A stretch of DNA of 64,000 nt from Alteribacter aurantiacus DSM 18675 (GTDB taxonomy: Bacteria; Bacillota; Bacilli; Bacillales; Salisediminibacteriaceae). Under the pieces are notes generated by a model. That model saw nothing but the letters and a program-made list of their open reading frames with translations, ran no database searches and was not told the origin of the DNA. Shown one piece after another: positions 41,602 to 50,260 of the stretch. The number at the start of each line of letters is the position of its first letter. Position 1 is the stretch's first letter. The position numbers and the translations under genes were made by a program. The stretch lies in the NCBI RefSeq assembly GCF_000429705.1, contig NZ_KE386942.1, positions 389,241 to 453,240 of the forward strand. The letters run 5' to 3'.

Positions 41602-41850
41602 ATGAGACCGAATATCGGGATTGTAAATGCGTTGATTAGAATTACACTTGGGTTCACGTTGTTAGCTTGGGCTACATCAAAAATGGGGAGACGGTGCCAC
41701 AAAGGGAGTCCCCTTTTCGTTGCGTTGATCGGATCCATGAAAGTCGCAGAGGGAATTACACGATTTTGTCCGGTGATGTACGCGGTAGAACAGCAGCAAG
41801 ATAAGATGCCGGCTGATGATTTTGATTTGGGACCAATGAACCCATCGTAA
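41602..41850 (+). CDS. DUF2892 (YgaP-like) small membrane protein
   Basis: The 82-residue protein has the DUF2892 pattern: MRPNIGIVNALIRITLGFTL, a short basic loop, a second hydrophobic segment (FVALIGSMKVAEGITRFCPV) ending in the conserved FCP, then a polar tail. Such domains are found alone or fused to rhodaneses. GAGGAGGG precedes the ATG. It is on the opposite strand to the surrounding backbone, so it is an insertion between purD and yerA. Confidence 0.78.
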   Translation: MRPNIGIVNALIRITLGFTLLAWATSKMGRRCHKGSPLFVALIGSMKVAEGITRFCPVMYAVEQQQDKMPADDFDLGPMNPS

Positions 41851-41865
41851 ATTCAACAGGCTCAT

Positions 41866-41911
41866 GAAACGTGTGAGACCCTAACAAATCTGCAGGGTCT
41901 CGGGTGTTTCA
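41866..41911 (+). terminator. Terminator-like hairpin after the DUF2892 gene
   Basis: GAGACCCT (41875-41882) pairs with AGGGTCTC (41894-41901), and flanking GAAAC/GTTTC lengthen the stem. There is no long T-run. Confidence 0.55.
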
Positions 41912-41921
41912 CCATTCGAGC

Positions 41922-41960
41922 AAAAAAAACAATAAGGATGCCCTACACTTCGGGCATCCT
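41922..41960 (-). terminator. Intrinsic terminator closing the pur operon side
   Basis: AAGGATGCCC and GGGCATCCT form a stem; the minus-strand run after it is TTATTGTTTTTTTT. It lies 138 bases past the purD stop, beyond the repeated hairpin at 41977. Confidence 0.85.
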
Positions 41961-41976
41961 CACTCTATTTAACATC

Positions 41977-42020
41977 GAAGGCATTGAAAAAGTTAAAGAT
42001 CGAACTTTTTCAGCGCCTTC
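41977..42020. repeat. Repeated hairpin, copy 1 (downstream of purD)
   Basis: GAAGGCATTGAAAAAGTT and AACTTTTTCAGCGCCTTC face each other around AAAGATCG. The same element, differing at only a few bases, occurs at 43414-43458 upstream of purD. The copies thus flank purD in the same orientation. It may be a transcript-processing or termination hairpin. Confidence 0.7.
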
Positions 42021-42036
42021 TGAAAGGAGCCATTCC

Positions 42037-42147
42037 ATGCTTTGGGAATATGCAACCGATACTGTGTTTTTATTTTTACTTGTCCTCGGAAGCCTTGTTA
42101 CTGTTTTTTACCTTCTGATGAAGCGGAAGGAGACGAGGCCGAAATAG
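42037..42147 (+). CDS. EYxxD-motif small membrane protein
   Basis: A 36-residue protein, MLWEYATDTVFLFLLVLGSL then VTVFYLLMKRKETRPK, with one membrane helix and a basic tail. EYATD near the start matches the EYxxD motif of very small Bacillaceae membrane proteins of unknown function. GAAAGGAG is eight bases before the ATG at 42037; a longer upstream frame passes through the repeated hairpin and is not credible. Its last 50 bases overlap the 3' end of purD on the other strand. Confidence 0.72.
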   Translation: MLWEYATDTVFLFLLVLGSLVTVFYLLMKRKETRPK

Positions 42148-43393
42148 CTCGGCTTCCAATATCACTTCGATAAAACAACCCGTCTGTTTGTGCGTCCTGA
42201 AGAACGGTGTACACGCTTTTTTGCGCTTGTTCCAATGAACGATCCATTCCCGTTACAATCCCCACTCGTCCACCGTTCGTCATCCACTCTCCGTCCAACT
42301 CTCGTGTTCCTGCGTGGAAAAAGGGACCGGACTGTTGCTTGAACACACTCGAATCGATCGGTACACGAGTGTCATACGAACCTGGGTAACCGTCGGAGGC
42401 AAGAACGACGCCAATGACCGTTTCTTCACACCACTCCACGTCGATTTCCTCATGTTTTAACACACTAAAAATCACTTCGTCAAGGGGCGTAATTAGCCTC
42501 GGTAACACCACTTGTGCTTCTGGGTCACCAAATCTAGCGTTAAACTCAATCACCTTTGGGCCATCAGATGTCATCATGAGCCCGGCATATAAAATCCCGG
42601 TAAAGGAACAATTCTCTTGCTTCAAGGCTCGCGCCATTTTTCTTACAATCGTTTGCTCCGCTTGCTTGATCGCTTCCTTGCTGATGTGAGGTACAGGAGA
42701 GTAAGCGCCCATGCCACCTGTATTGGGACCCCGGTCACCGTCAAACGCCCGTTTATGATCTTGAGCGACGACCATGGGAACGACCGTTTCTCCGTTCATA
42801 AAGGCCATTAATGAACACTCTTCTCCTTCGAGGAACTCTTCAATAACGACTCGAGCGCCTGCCTCACCGAACTGCTTCTCATCAAGAATTTGTTCAAGTG
42901 CCGTGACTGCTTCTTCTTCGCTCATGGCCACAACGACGCCTTTTCCCGCAGCTAGTCCATCAGCTTTAACCACAATCGGAGCTCCTTGTTCTTTTACATA
43001 TTCAATGGCTGGTGTAAGGGAATCAAACACGCGATAAGCGCCTGTTGGAATCTCATACTTTTCCATGAGGTCTTTGGCAAATTCCTTACTTCCTTCAATT
43101 TGAGCCGCCTGTTTTGATGGACCAAACACACGAATGCCTTCTTCTTTTAACTCGTCCGCAAGTCCTGCCACAAGAGGGGCTTCCGGTCCAATCACGACGA
43201 GATCGATGAGCTCATCTTTAACCAAATGGACGATTGCTTCGTGCTCTGTTTCCTCAATTGGCACACACCTTGCAACAGAACGAATCCCGTCACTTCCTGG
43301 CGCACAAATGACTTCCTTCACGTTCGGACTTTTGGCGAAAGACCAGCAAAGGGCGTGTTCGCGCCCGCCTTTTCCGATTACAAGAACTTTCAT
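42098..43393 (-). CDS. purD: Phosphoribosylamine-glycine ligase PurD
   Basis: A 431-residue ATP-grasp enzyme making glycinamide ribonucleotide from phosphoribosylamine and glycine (step 2 of IMP synthesis). Motifs: N-terminal MKVLVIGKGGREHAL, VIGPEAPLVAGLAD, ATP-binding VVKADGLAAGKGVVVA, HKRAFDGDRGPNTGGMGAYS and FNARFGDPEAQVV. The C-terminus carries an extra Ser-rich tail (RAISASSPSASSEGKKQ) beyond the usual end, which lies opposite the EYxxD gene. Last gene of the pur operon, separated from purH by a repeated hairpin. Confidence 0.95.
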   Translation of the reverse strand: MKVLVIGKGGREHALCWSFAKSPNVKEVICAPGSDGIRSVARCVPIEETEHEAIVHLVKDELIDLVVIGPEAPLVAGLADELKEEGIRVFGPSKQAAQIEGSKEFAKDLMEKYEIPTGAYRVFDSLTPAIEYVKEQGAPIVVKADGLAAGKGVVVAMSEEEAVTALEQILDEKQFGEAGARVVIEEFLEGEECSLMAFMNGETVVPMVVAQDHKRAFDGDRGPNTGGMGAYSPVPHISKEAIKQAEQTIVRKMARALKQENCSFTGILYAGLMMTSDGPKVIEFNARFGDPEAQVVLPRLITPLDEVIFSVLKHEEIDVEWCEETVIGVVLASDGYPGSYDTRVPIDSSVFKQQSGPFFHAGTRELDGEWMTNGGRVGIVTGMDRSLEQAQKSVYTVLQDAQTDGLFYRSDIGSRAISASSPSASSEGKKQ

Positions 43394-43413
43394 GAATGGT
43401 TCCTCCCTTTAAT

Positions 43414-43458
43414 GGAAGGCATTGAAAAAGTTAAAGATCAAACTTTTTCAGTGCCTTT
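43414..43458. repeat. Repeated hairpin, copy 2 (between purH and purD)
   Basis: GGAAGGCATTGAAAAAGTT and AACTTTTTCAGTGCCTTTT pair around AAAGATCA. It differs from copy 1 at 41977-42020 at the loop and one arm base. It sits one base after the purH stop, and on the minus strand the stem is not followed by a T-run, so it is more likely a processing or partial-termination site than a full stop. Confidence 0.7.
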
Positions 43459-44994
43459 TTAATGCTTAAAGTGACGAACGCCTGTGAAGACCATGGCCAC
43501 TCCGTATTCGTCTGCTTTGTCAATCGACTCTTGATCTCGCTTTGAGCCTCCTGGCTGGATAATCGCACGAATTCCCGCTTTTGCAGCCGCTTCAACTGTA
43601 TCTCCCATCGGGAAAAACGCGTCTGAAGCAAGAACCGCCCCTTGGACGCTCGCCCCTGCTTGTTCAAGTGCAATTTTAGCAGCACCAACACGGTTCATCT
43701 GCCCTGCCCCAACGCCAATCGTTCGATCTTCAGTAGCCAACACGATTGCGTTCGATTTGACGTGCTTCACGACTTTCCATGCCATTTCAAGCTGGCGAAG
43801 CTCGTCGTCACTTGGCTTTCGCTTTGTGGGAATGGTCGTTTCCACATCTTCAAAGCTGAGGATGTCTGTGTCTTGAACGAGAGCGCCACCGGATACGGTA
43901 CTGATTCGTTGCTCCATTGCCTGTGCATCTGTAAACGAAATAGTGAGAAGGCGGAGGTTTGGTTTTTCGCTCAAGATTTGAACGGCTTCGTCTGTAAAGG
44001 ACGGAGCTACCACAATTTCAAGAAAAATCTCTTTCATTTTTAGTGCCGTTGCACCGTCGACTTCCCCGTTACAGGCGATAATTCCGCCGAAGATCGACAC
44101 CGGATCCGCTTCGTACGCTTTTTGGTAGGCTTCTTCGATCGTTTCCCCGATTCCTACACCGCACGGGTTCATATGCTTGATCGCCGCTACTGCCGGTTTT
44201 GTAAACTCTTTTACCACACCGATCGCCGCATCAGCGTCATTAATATTATTGTAAGAAAGTTCTTTTCCTTGAAGCTGCGTCGCTCTAGCGATGGACGTTT
44301 GTTTTCCTAAAGGACGCTCATAAAAAGCGGCTTGCTGATGAGGATTCTCTCCGTAACGAAGAGACTGTTTTTTGTTGTATGTAACGGTGAGCGTTTCTGG
44401 ATACTCATCCCCTACGTGCTCGGTGAGGTACTCCGCGATTAACGCGTCATAAGAAGCCGTGTGACGAAACGCTTTGGCTGCAAGCTTTTGTTTAAACTCA
44501 AGCGACACTTCTCCATCTGTTTTCACCTCTTCCAAAAGACGAGGGTAATCAGCCGGATCTACGACAATCGCTACATCCCGGTGGTTTTTGGCAGCCGAAC
44601 GAATCATAGATGGACCGCCAATGTCGATGTTTTCAATGGCATCGGCAAACGTAGCATCGGGGTTTTCAATGGTTGCCTGGAATGGATAAAGGTTTACGAT
44701 CACCATGTCAATCGCTTCAATCCCGTGATCGTCAAGGGCCGTCATATGCTCATCGTTGTCTCTTAGAGCCAAAAGTCCGCCGTGGATTCGTGGATGTAGC
44801 GTTTTAACACGTCCATCCATCATTTCAGGAAAGCCGGTCACTTCTTCAACACCAGTCGCACTTATACCCGCCGCTTCAATGGCGCGCTTTGTGCCACCGG
44901 TTGAGATAATCTCAACGCCTGCCTCTGATAATGCCTTGGCTAATCCTTCAATTCCTGTTTTGTCAGATACACTAATTAATGCTCGCTTATTCAT
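43459..44994 (-). CDS. purH: Bifunctional AICAR formyltransferase / IMP cyclohydrolase PurH
   Basis: A 511-residue enzyme for the last two steps to IMP. The N-terminal MGS-like cyclohydrolase domain starts NKRALISVSDKTGIEGLA and includes STGGTKRAIEAAG and EMMDGRVKTLHPRIHGG. The C-terminal transformylase has RYGENPHQQAAFY, the catalytic Lys-His in AAIKHMNPCG and GVGAGQMNRV. ATG at 44994 follows AAGGAGGT; a longer frame to 45087 overlaps purN and is rejected. The start overlaps the purN stop by eight bases. Confidence 0.95.
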   Translation of the reverse strand: MNKRALISVSDKTGIEGLAKALSEAGVEIISTGGTKRAIEAAGISATGVEEVTGFPEMMDGRVKTLHPRIHGGLLALRDNDEHMTALDDHGIEAIDMVIVNLYPFQATIENPDATFADAIENIDIGGPSMIRSAAKNHRDVAIVVDPADYPRLLEEVKTDGEVSLEFKQKLAAKAFRHTASYDALIAEYLTEHVGDEYPETLTVTYNKKQSLRYGENPHQQAAFYERPLGKQTSIARATQLQGKELSYNNINDADAAIGVVKEFTKPAVAAIKHMNPCGVGIGETIEEAYQKAYEADPVSIFGGIIACNGEVDGATALKMKEIFLEIVVAPSFTDEAVQILSEKPNLRLLTISFTDAQAMEQRISTVSGGALVQDTDILSFEDVETTIPTKRKPSDDELRQLEMAWKVVKHVKSNAIVLATEDRTIGVGAGQMNRVGAAKIALEQAGASVQGAVLASDAFFPMGDTVEAAAKAGIRAIIQPGGSKRDQESIDKADEYGVAMVFTGVRHFKH

Positions 44995-45580
44995 GAATCG
45001 GTACCTCCTTGGCATGTTTTGTAAGAATCTCGTTGATGGTTTGAGGGTAAAGAATGTGTTCGACACGCTGTATTTTTTCTTGGACACCTTGTCTTGTATC
45101 TCCTTCTTCTATTGTAACAGCTTTTTGAGCAATGATAGGACCCGTATCCATTCCGGAATCCACGAAATGCACGGTCACCCCGGTCACTTTGACTCCTTTG
45201 TCCAGTGCCTGGCCAATGGCATCGAGCCCTGGAAAGGATGGCAAAAGAGACGGGTGAATGTTTACAATTTTCCCTTCATAGCGCTTAAGGAGAGTCGGAC
45301 CTATCAATCTCATGTATCCGGCCAAAACGAGAAACTCGCACTCATATTCCACGAGCTTATCAACAATGGCTTGTTCGTAACCCGTTTTAAAGGCATAATC
45401 GCTCGGCTGCACCACAACGGAAGGAATGCCTTCTCTTTTCGCTCGCGCAATCACCTTCGCACTAGGTTTGTTACAAACGAGAAGGGCCACTTCTCCGAGT
45501 AAGGTCCCGTTTTTTTGCGCGTCCACAATGGCTTGAAAATTACTCCCGCTCCCCGATGCAAACACCGCCAGTTTTATCAT
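44987..45580 (-). CDS. purN: Phosphoribosylglycinamide formyltransferase PurN
   Basis: A 197-residue enzyme that transfers a formyl group from 10-formyl-THF to GAR. It shows AVFASGSGSNFQAIVDA at the start, then LAGYMRLIGPTLL, the catalytic stretch KIVNIHPSLLPSFPG (Asn, His) and HFVDSGMDTGPIIAQ with the catalytic Asp. Start overlaps the purM stop (ATGA). Normal length. Confidence 0.95.
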   Translation of the reverse strand: MIKLAVFASGSGSNFQAIVDAQKNGTLLGEVALLVCNKPSAKVIARAKREGIPSVVVQPSDYAFKTGYEQAIVDKLVEYECEFLVLAGYMRLIGPTLLKRYEGKIVNIHPSLLPSFPGLDAIGQALDKGVKVTGVTVHFVDSGMDTGPIIAQKAVTIEEGDTRQGVQEKIQRVEHILYPQTINEILTKHAKEVPIHE

Positions 45581-46629
45581 CGGTCGACTCCTTTGATTTG
45601 GATACGCGCTTCATCCGTGTCGCTTTTTTCTACCACACCAATTCGGATCGGATTTTCTCCTTCTTTTTTCAAAACGGCCATGGCGTCCTCTGCTTTCTCC
45701 TCGCTCACAGCAAGGATCATACCGATCCCCATGTTGAACGTCTCGTACATGTCTTTTTGCTCGATCCCGCCTAACGTCCCCATCCAAGTGAAAATGGACG
45801 GCGTTTTCCATGCAAATGAATCGACCACCGCCCGCGTTTCCTCAGGAAGCATCCGTGGGACGTTTTCATAAAGACCTCCCCCAGTGTTATGTGCGGCGCC
45901 TTTAAGAAGGCCTGCTTTTACAAGAGCGAGTACAGGCTTCACATAGATCCGCGTTGGTGTTAAAATCCATTCCCCGACCGTTCTGTTTTCCGAGTCATCT
46001 GGAACAGGGTCCGTGTAGCGAATTCCTCGGTCACTCAAGATTTTTCGTACAAGAGAGAAGCCGTTACTATGAAGGCCGCTTGAAGGCAACCCGATTAACA
46101 CGTCGCCTGACTGAATAGTGGAACCGTCAATGAGGGAGGATTTTTCAGCTGCTCCTACCACAAAACCGGCTACATCATATTCGTCTTTATCGTACATGCC
46201 GGGCATCTCGGCCGTCTCGCCACCAATAAGAGCACAGCCTGCTTCTGCACACCCATCGGCGATGCCTTGGACAATTTGCTCGACTACATCCGGTTTGTTT
46301 TCACCAAGAGCAAGGTAATCGAGGAAAAACAACGGTTCCGCTCCTTGAACCACGATGTCGTTTACGCACATGGCAACTGCATCGATTCCGATCGTATGAT
46401 GAATGCCTGTTTCTTGTGCGACCATAAGCTTCGTGCCGACCCCATCCGTGCCTGAAACGAGACAGGGCTCTTTGTATCCCATTTGAGACAAGTCGAACAT
46501 GCCACCGAACCCGCCAAGGCCACCGATCACTTCTTTTCGCCTGGTTCGGTTCACGTGCTGTTTCATCCGCTCGACCGACTCGTATCCTGCTTCGATGTTC
46601 ACACCTGCTTGTTTATACGCTTTTGACAT
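45577..46629 (-). CDS. purM: Phosphoribosylformylglycinamidine cyclo-ligase PurM
   Basis: A 350-residue AIR synthase. Family words: YKQAGVNIEAGYESVERMK, LVSGTDGVGTKLMVA, MCVNDIVVQGAEPLFFLDYLA split over about residues 85-105, IGGETAEMPGMY and LPSSGLHSNGFSLVRK. GAGGGAGG precedes the ATG. Sits between purF (14 bases upstream) and purN, as in other Bacillus pur operons. Confidence 0.95.
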   Translation of the reverse strand: MSKAYKQAGVNIEAGYESVERMKQHVNRTRRKEVIGGLGGFGGMFDLSQMGYKEPCLVSGTDGVGTKLMVAQETGIHHTIGIDAVAMCVNDIVVQGAEPLFFLDYLALGENKPDVVEQIVQGIADGCAEAGCALIGGETAEMPGMYDKDEYDVAGFVVGAAEKSSLIDGSTIQSGDVLIGLPSSGLHSNGFSLVRKILSDRGIRYTDPVPDDSENRTVGEWILTPTRIYVKPVLALVKAGLLKGAAHNTGGGLYENVPRMLPEETRAVVDSFAWKTPSIFTWMGTLGGIEQKDMYETFNMGIGMILAVSEEKAEDAMAVLKKEGENPIRIGVVEKSDTDEARIQIKGVDR

Positions 46630-46643
46630 TGCGTCCTCCCTCG

Positions 46644-48056
46644 TTACACTTTTTCATACGGATGCATCGTATGTGGATAAATTTCAGTCGGATAATTCCC
46701 CGTAAAGCACGCCAAACACTGACCGCAGTTTTCCATTTCCTTTGGTCGTCCGATGCCTTCCATCAGCCCTTCAACGGATAAATAACGTAGAGAATCGGCA
46801 CCAATTTCAGCTTCGATTTCCTCGACAGACCTGGAAGAGGCAATCAATTCACCAGTCGTTGACGTATCGATTCCGTAAAAACACGGATTTTTAATCGGTG
46901 GAGCACTGATTCTCACGTGCACTTCTTTTGCTCCCGCTTCTTTTATCAACTGCACAATCCTGCGGCTCGTCGTTCCACGAACGATCGAATCGTCTACCAT
47001 GACTACACGCTTTCCTTCCACAACCCCTCGAACAGCGGAGAGCTTCATTTTTACCCCTTGCTCACGAAGCTGTTGGGAGGGCTGAATAAATGTGCGTCCT
47101 ACATAACGGTTCTTGATAAGACCGAGCTCGTAAGGAATCCCCGCCTGTTCCGCATATCCAATCGCAGCTGAAATACTAGAGTCAGGCACACCAGTAACCA
47201 CATCCGCTTCAACAGGCGCTTCCATGGCCAGTTCTTTACCGAGGCTTTTACGCGCAGTATGCACATTGATTTGATCGATGTGACTATCTGGCCGGGCAAA
47301 ATACACGTACTCCATCGAGCAAATGGATTTTTTACCTGAAAAGGAGAAACGCTCGCTTCTTACCCCTTCGTCATTGATGATCAGCACTTCACCAGGCTCC
47401 ACTTCCCGAACGTATTCGGCTCCGATAATATCAAAGGCGCACGTCTCAGAGCTGACGACATAAGCGTCACCGAGGCGACCGAGAGAAAGAGGCCGCAAGC
47501 CGTTCGGATCAAGAGCAACCATGAGCTGCTCTTCTGTCATAGCCATAAAGGCATACGCCCCTTTTACCATCGTAAGGGCGTTCATCAGTCTCTCTTCCGC
47601 TCTTTCATACCCGCTACGCTTGATCAAGTGGGCAAGAACTTCCGTATCCGATGTAGTCTGAAAAATGCTTCCTTGCCTTTCAAGCTGGTGCTTTAAGGCG
47701 TTCGCATTCACCAGGTTGCCGTTATGGGCGAGTGCTAGGCTTCCCGTTTGGGAGTTGAACAGAAGAGGCTGACAGTTTAACAAGTCACTATCCCCAGCTG
47801 TCGTATAGCGTACGTGCCCTACTGCCGCGTGACCGGTCAACGCTTTTAAATTTTCATCATTGAATACTTCATTTACAAGGCCCATCCCTTTTCGAATGCG
47901 CAACTTTTCCCCATCAGAAACGACGATACCCGCTCCTTCTTGACCGCGGTGTTGCAAACTGTGGAGACCGTAATAAGCAATTCTGGACGCTTCTTCATGT
48001 CCCCAAATCCCGAACACGCCGCACTCTTCGTTTAACCCTTTGATTTCAGCAAACAC
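46644..48056 (-). CDS. purF: Amidophosphoribosyltransferase PurF
   Basis: A 470-residue enzyme for the first committed step: PRPP plus glutamine to phosphoribosylamine. GTG at 48056 (GAGAGGAG upstream) gives MFAEIKGLNEECGVFG, an 11-residue propeptide followed by Cys12, the glutaminase nucleophile exposed after cleavage, as in B. subtilis PurF. The PRPP loop is visible as VVMVDDSIVRGTTSRRI. Near the end NCGQCLACFTGNYPTEIY holds cysteines of the iron-sulfur cluster that makes the Bacillus enzyme oxygen-sensitive. It overlaps purL by 25 bases. Confidence 0.95.
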   Translation of the reverse strand: MFAEIKGLNEECGVFGIWGHEEASRIAYYGLHSLQHRGQEGAGIVVSDGEKLRIRKGMGLVNEVFNDENLKALTGHAAVGHVRYTTAGDSDLLNCQPLLFNSQTGSLALAHNGNLVNANALKHQLERQGSIFQTTSDTEVLAHLIKRSGYERAEERLMNALTMVKGAYAFMAMTEEQLMVALDPNGLRPLSLGRLGDAYVVSSETCAFDIIGAEYVREVEPGEVLIINDEGVRSERFSFSGKKSICSMEYVYFARPDSHIDQINVHTARKSLGKELAMEAPVEADVVTGVPDSSISAAIGYAEQAGIPYELGLIKNRYVGRTFIQPSQQLREQGVKMKLSAVRGVVEGKRVVMVDDSIVRGTTSRRIVQLIKEAGAKEVHVRISAPPIKNPCFYGIDTSTTGELIASSRSVEEIEAEIGADSLRYLSVEGLMEGIGRPKEMENCGQCLACFTGNYPTEIYPHTMHPYEKV

Positions 48057-50260
48057 GGAATCGCTCCTCTCCAAGCTTCTTCTAATTCTGATGACGTAGC
48101 TGTAAGAATGGCTTCACCCGCTTTACCCGTTACATGAAGCCTCGCCTCTTCTGTTACTCGACCAATTAAAGCGGCGTCACTGACTACTTGTTCAAATTGC
48201 TCACGGTTCTCTTCTTTCACACTGATTAAATATCGGGACGGCGTTTCACTAAAACTCTCCGTCACTAAATGACCACCAATCGTCATTGTTGCTCCAAGTC
48301 CCGTTTTCATCATCGATTCTGCAACAGCTACAAGAAGTCCACCTTCTGCTAAGTCATGAGCAGACGCAACGGTTCCTGCTTTAATGGCCTCGTAAACAGC
48401 TGACTGACGCTCTTTTTCAACACTCAAATCGATCTGTGGCGGACGTCCTGAAATATCGCCATCCGTCAGCTTTTGCAGTTCGCTTCCCCCAAAGTCCGGA
48501 CGAGCTTCCCCTACGAGGTAAATGAGGTCTCCTGCTTGTTTAAACTGCTGAGTCGTGATGTGTGCTAAGTCTTCGATGAGTCCAACCATTCCAATAACCG
48601 GTGTCGGATACACCGCTTCCCCGCTTCGTTCGTTGTACAAGCTTACATTTCCGCCAATAACAGGTGTTTCAAGAGCGCGACACGCTTCACTTAACCCGTC
48701 TGTGGATTTTTCAAGTTGCCAAAAGATCTCCGGACGATCGGGACTTCCGTAGTTCAAGCAGTCGGTCACCCCAAGTGGCTTCGCACCTGAACAAATTAAG
48801 TTTCTCGCCGCTTCGGCTACTGCAATTTTCCCACCCATTTCAGGATCCAAGTAAATGTAGCGGGAGTTACAATCTGTTGTCATGGCAAGTGCCTTATTCG
48901 TTTCCCTGATTCGAAGGACAGCCGCGTCCGATCCAGGGCTAACAACTGTATTTGTACGCACCATGTAATCGTACTGGTCATACACCCACTCTTTACTCGC
49001 AATTGTTGGTTGTGAAAGAAGAGCTAGAAGAGTCTCTTTCATGTCCGTTACAGCTGGCACAGGCGTTTCTTGTTCTTGAAACGCGCTGTAATAAGCGGGC
49101 TCTGTGGATGGTTTATGATAAACAGGGGCTTCTTCTGCCAACGCATCGACCGGCACTTCCGCTGCTACACGTCCTTGATGAGTGAGCCTTAGCTTACGAT
49201 CATCTGTGACTTGACCGACCACTTTTGCCAAAAGACCGTGGCGCTCAAAGATCGAGATAATCTCATCTTCTCGCCCTTTTTTGACCACCAAAAGCATACG
49301 CTCTTGAGATTCAGAGAGCATCATTTCATATGGGGTCATCCCTTTTTCTCGTTGAGGAATTAGGTCCAAATTCATTTCAATACCTGATCCCGCTTTACTT
49401 GCCATCTCCGCTGATGACGATGTAAGGCCTGCCGCTCCCATATCTTGAATACCGACCAGGGCATCGTTTTTCACAACTTCCAAGCATGCTTCAAGAAGAA
49501 GCTTTTCCATGAACGGATCGCCAACTTGAACGGCTGGACGTTTCGATTCGCTGCCTTCGTTCAGTTCTTCCGATGCAAACGTAGCCCCGTGAATGCCGTC
49601 TTTTCCTGTGCTCGCGCCTACATAGATGACCGGGTTCCCTACACCTTTGGCCTGTCCTTTTTGAATGTCCTTATGGTCGATGAGACCCACACACATGGCG
49701 TTCACAAGAGGATTCCCAGCGTAGCAAGGGTCAAACTGGACTTCGCCTCCAACCGTCGGGATTCCGATGCAGTTTCCGTATCCTGCGATTCCCGCCACAA
49801 CTTGTTCAAATAAGTAGTTCACGCGAGGAGTCCCTAATTCACCGAATCGAAGGGAGTTCAATAGAGCGACCGGGCGCGCGCCCATGGAGAACACGTCACG
49901 AATGATTCCGCCCACTCCCGTTGCTGCCCCTTGATACGGCTCGATGGCTGACGGATGGTTGTGAGATTCGATTTTGAACACGACTGCTTGCTCATCTCCG
50001 ATATCGATAATCCCTGCTCCTTCACCAGGACCTTGAAGTACGCCCTCTCCTTCTGTTGGGAATTTCTTAAGAAGAACTTTCGAATTTTTATAGCTGCAAT
50101 GTTCGGACCACATGACGGAGAACAATCCCGTTTCCGTGAAGTTTGGAAGACGACCGAGGATTTCTTCAACCATGTTGAACTCTTCGTCTGTTAGACCCAT
50201 TTCAGCATAGAGCTTTTTTTCCTTGATTTGTTCTGGTGATGGTTCATGAAGTAATTGCAT
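48032..50260 (-). CDS. purL: FGAM synthase subunit PurL (small type)
   Basis: A 742-residue ATP-dependent subunit that works with PurQ (glutaminase) and PurS (ammonia channel scaffold). Words: GLFSVMWSEHCSYKNSK, KIESHNHPSAIEPYQGAATG (ATP/Mg site), DMGAAGLTSSSAEMASKAG, NYGSPDRPEIFWQL and HDLAEGGLLVAVAE. This is the short, three-subunit type, not the fused 1300-residue enzyme. The start overlaps purQ by 17 bases. Confidence 0.95.
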   Translation of the reverse strand: MQLLHEPSPEQIKEKKLYAEMGLTDEEFNMVEEILGRLPNFTETGLFSVMWSEHCSYKNSKVLLKKFPTEGEGVLQGPGEGAGIIDIGDEQAVVFKIESHNHPSAIEPYQGAATGVGGIIRDVFSMGARPVALLNSLRFGELGTPRVNYLFEQVVAGIAGYGNCIGIPTVGGEVQFDPCYAGNPLVNAMCVGLIDHKDIQKGQAKGVGNPVIYVGASTGKDGIHGATFASEELNEGSESKRPAVQVGDPFMEKLLLEACLEVVKNDALVGIQDMGAAGLTSSSAEMASKAGSGIEMNLDLIPQREKGMTPYEMMLSESQERMLLVVKKGREDEIISIFERHGLLAKVVGQVTDDRKLRLTHQGRVAAEVPVDALAEEAPVYHKPSTEPAYYSAFQEQETPVPAVTDMKETLLALLSQPTIASKEWVYDQYDYMVRTNTVVSPGSDAAVLRIRETNKALAMTTDCNSRYIYLDPEMGGKIAVAEAARNLICSGAKPLGVTDCLNYGSPDRPEIFWQLEKSTDGLSEACRALETPVIGGNVSLYNERSGEAVYPTPVIGMVGLIEDLAHITTQQFKQAGDLIYLVGEARPDFGGSELQKLTDGDISGRPPQIDLSVEKERQSAVYEAIKAGTVASAHDLAEGGLLVAVAESMMKTGLGATMTIGGHLVTESFSETPSRYLISVKEENREQFEQVVSDAALIGRVTEEARLHVTGKAGEAILTATSSELEEAWRGAIPCLLKSKG

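Noticed and set aside
41938..42036. N-terminal extension of the EYxxD protein
   Set aside because: The extension is the translated repeated hairpin; the ribosome binding site GAAAGGAG and the short family length favour 42037.
44995..45087. N-terminal extension of purH
   Set aside because: It overlaps purN, lacks a ribosome binding site and is not part of the PurH family; AAGGAGGT marks the start at 44994.
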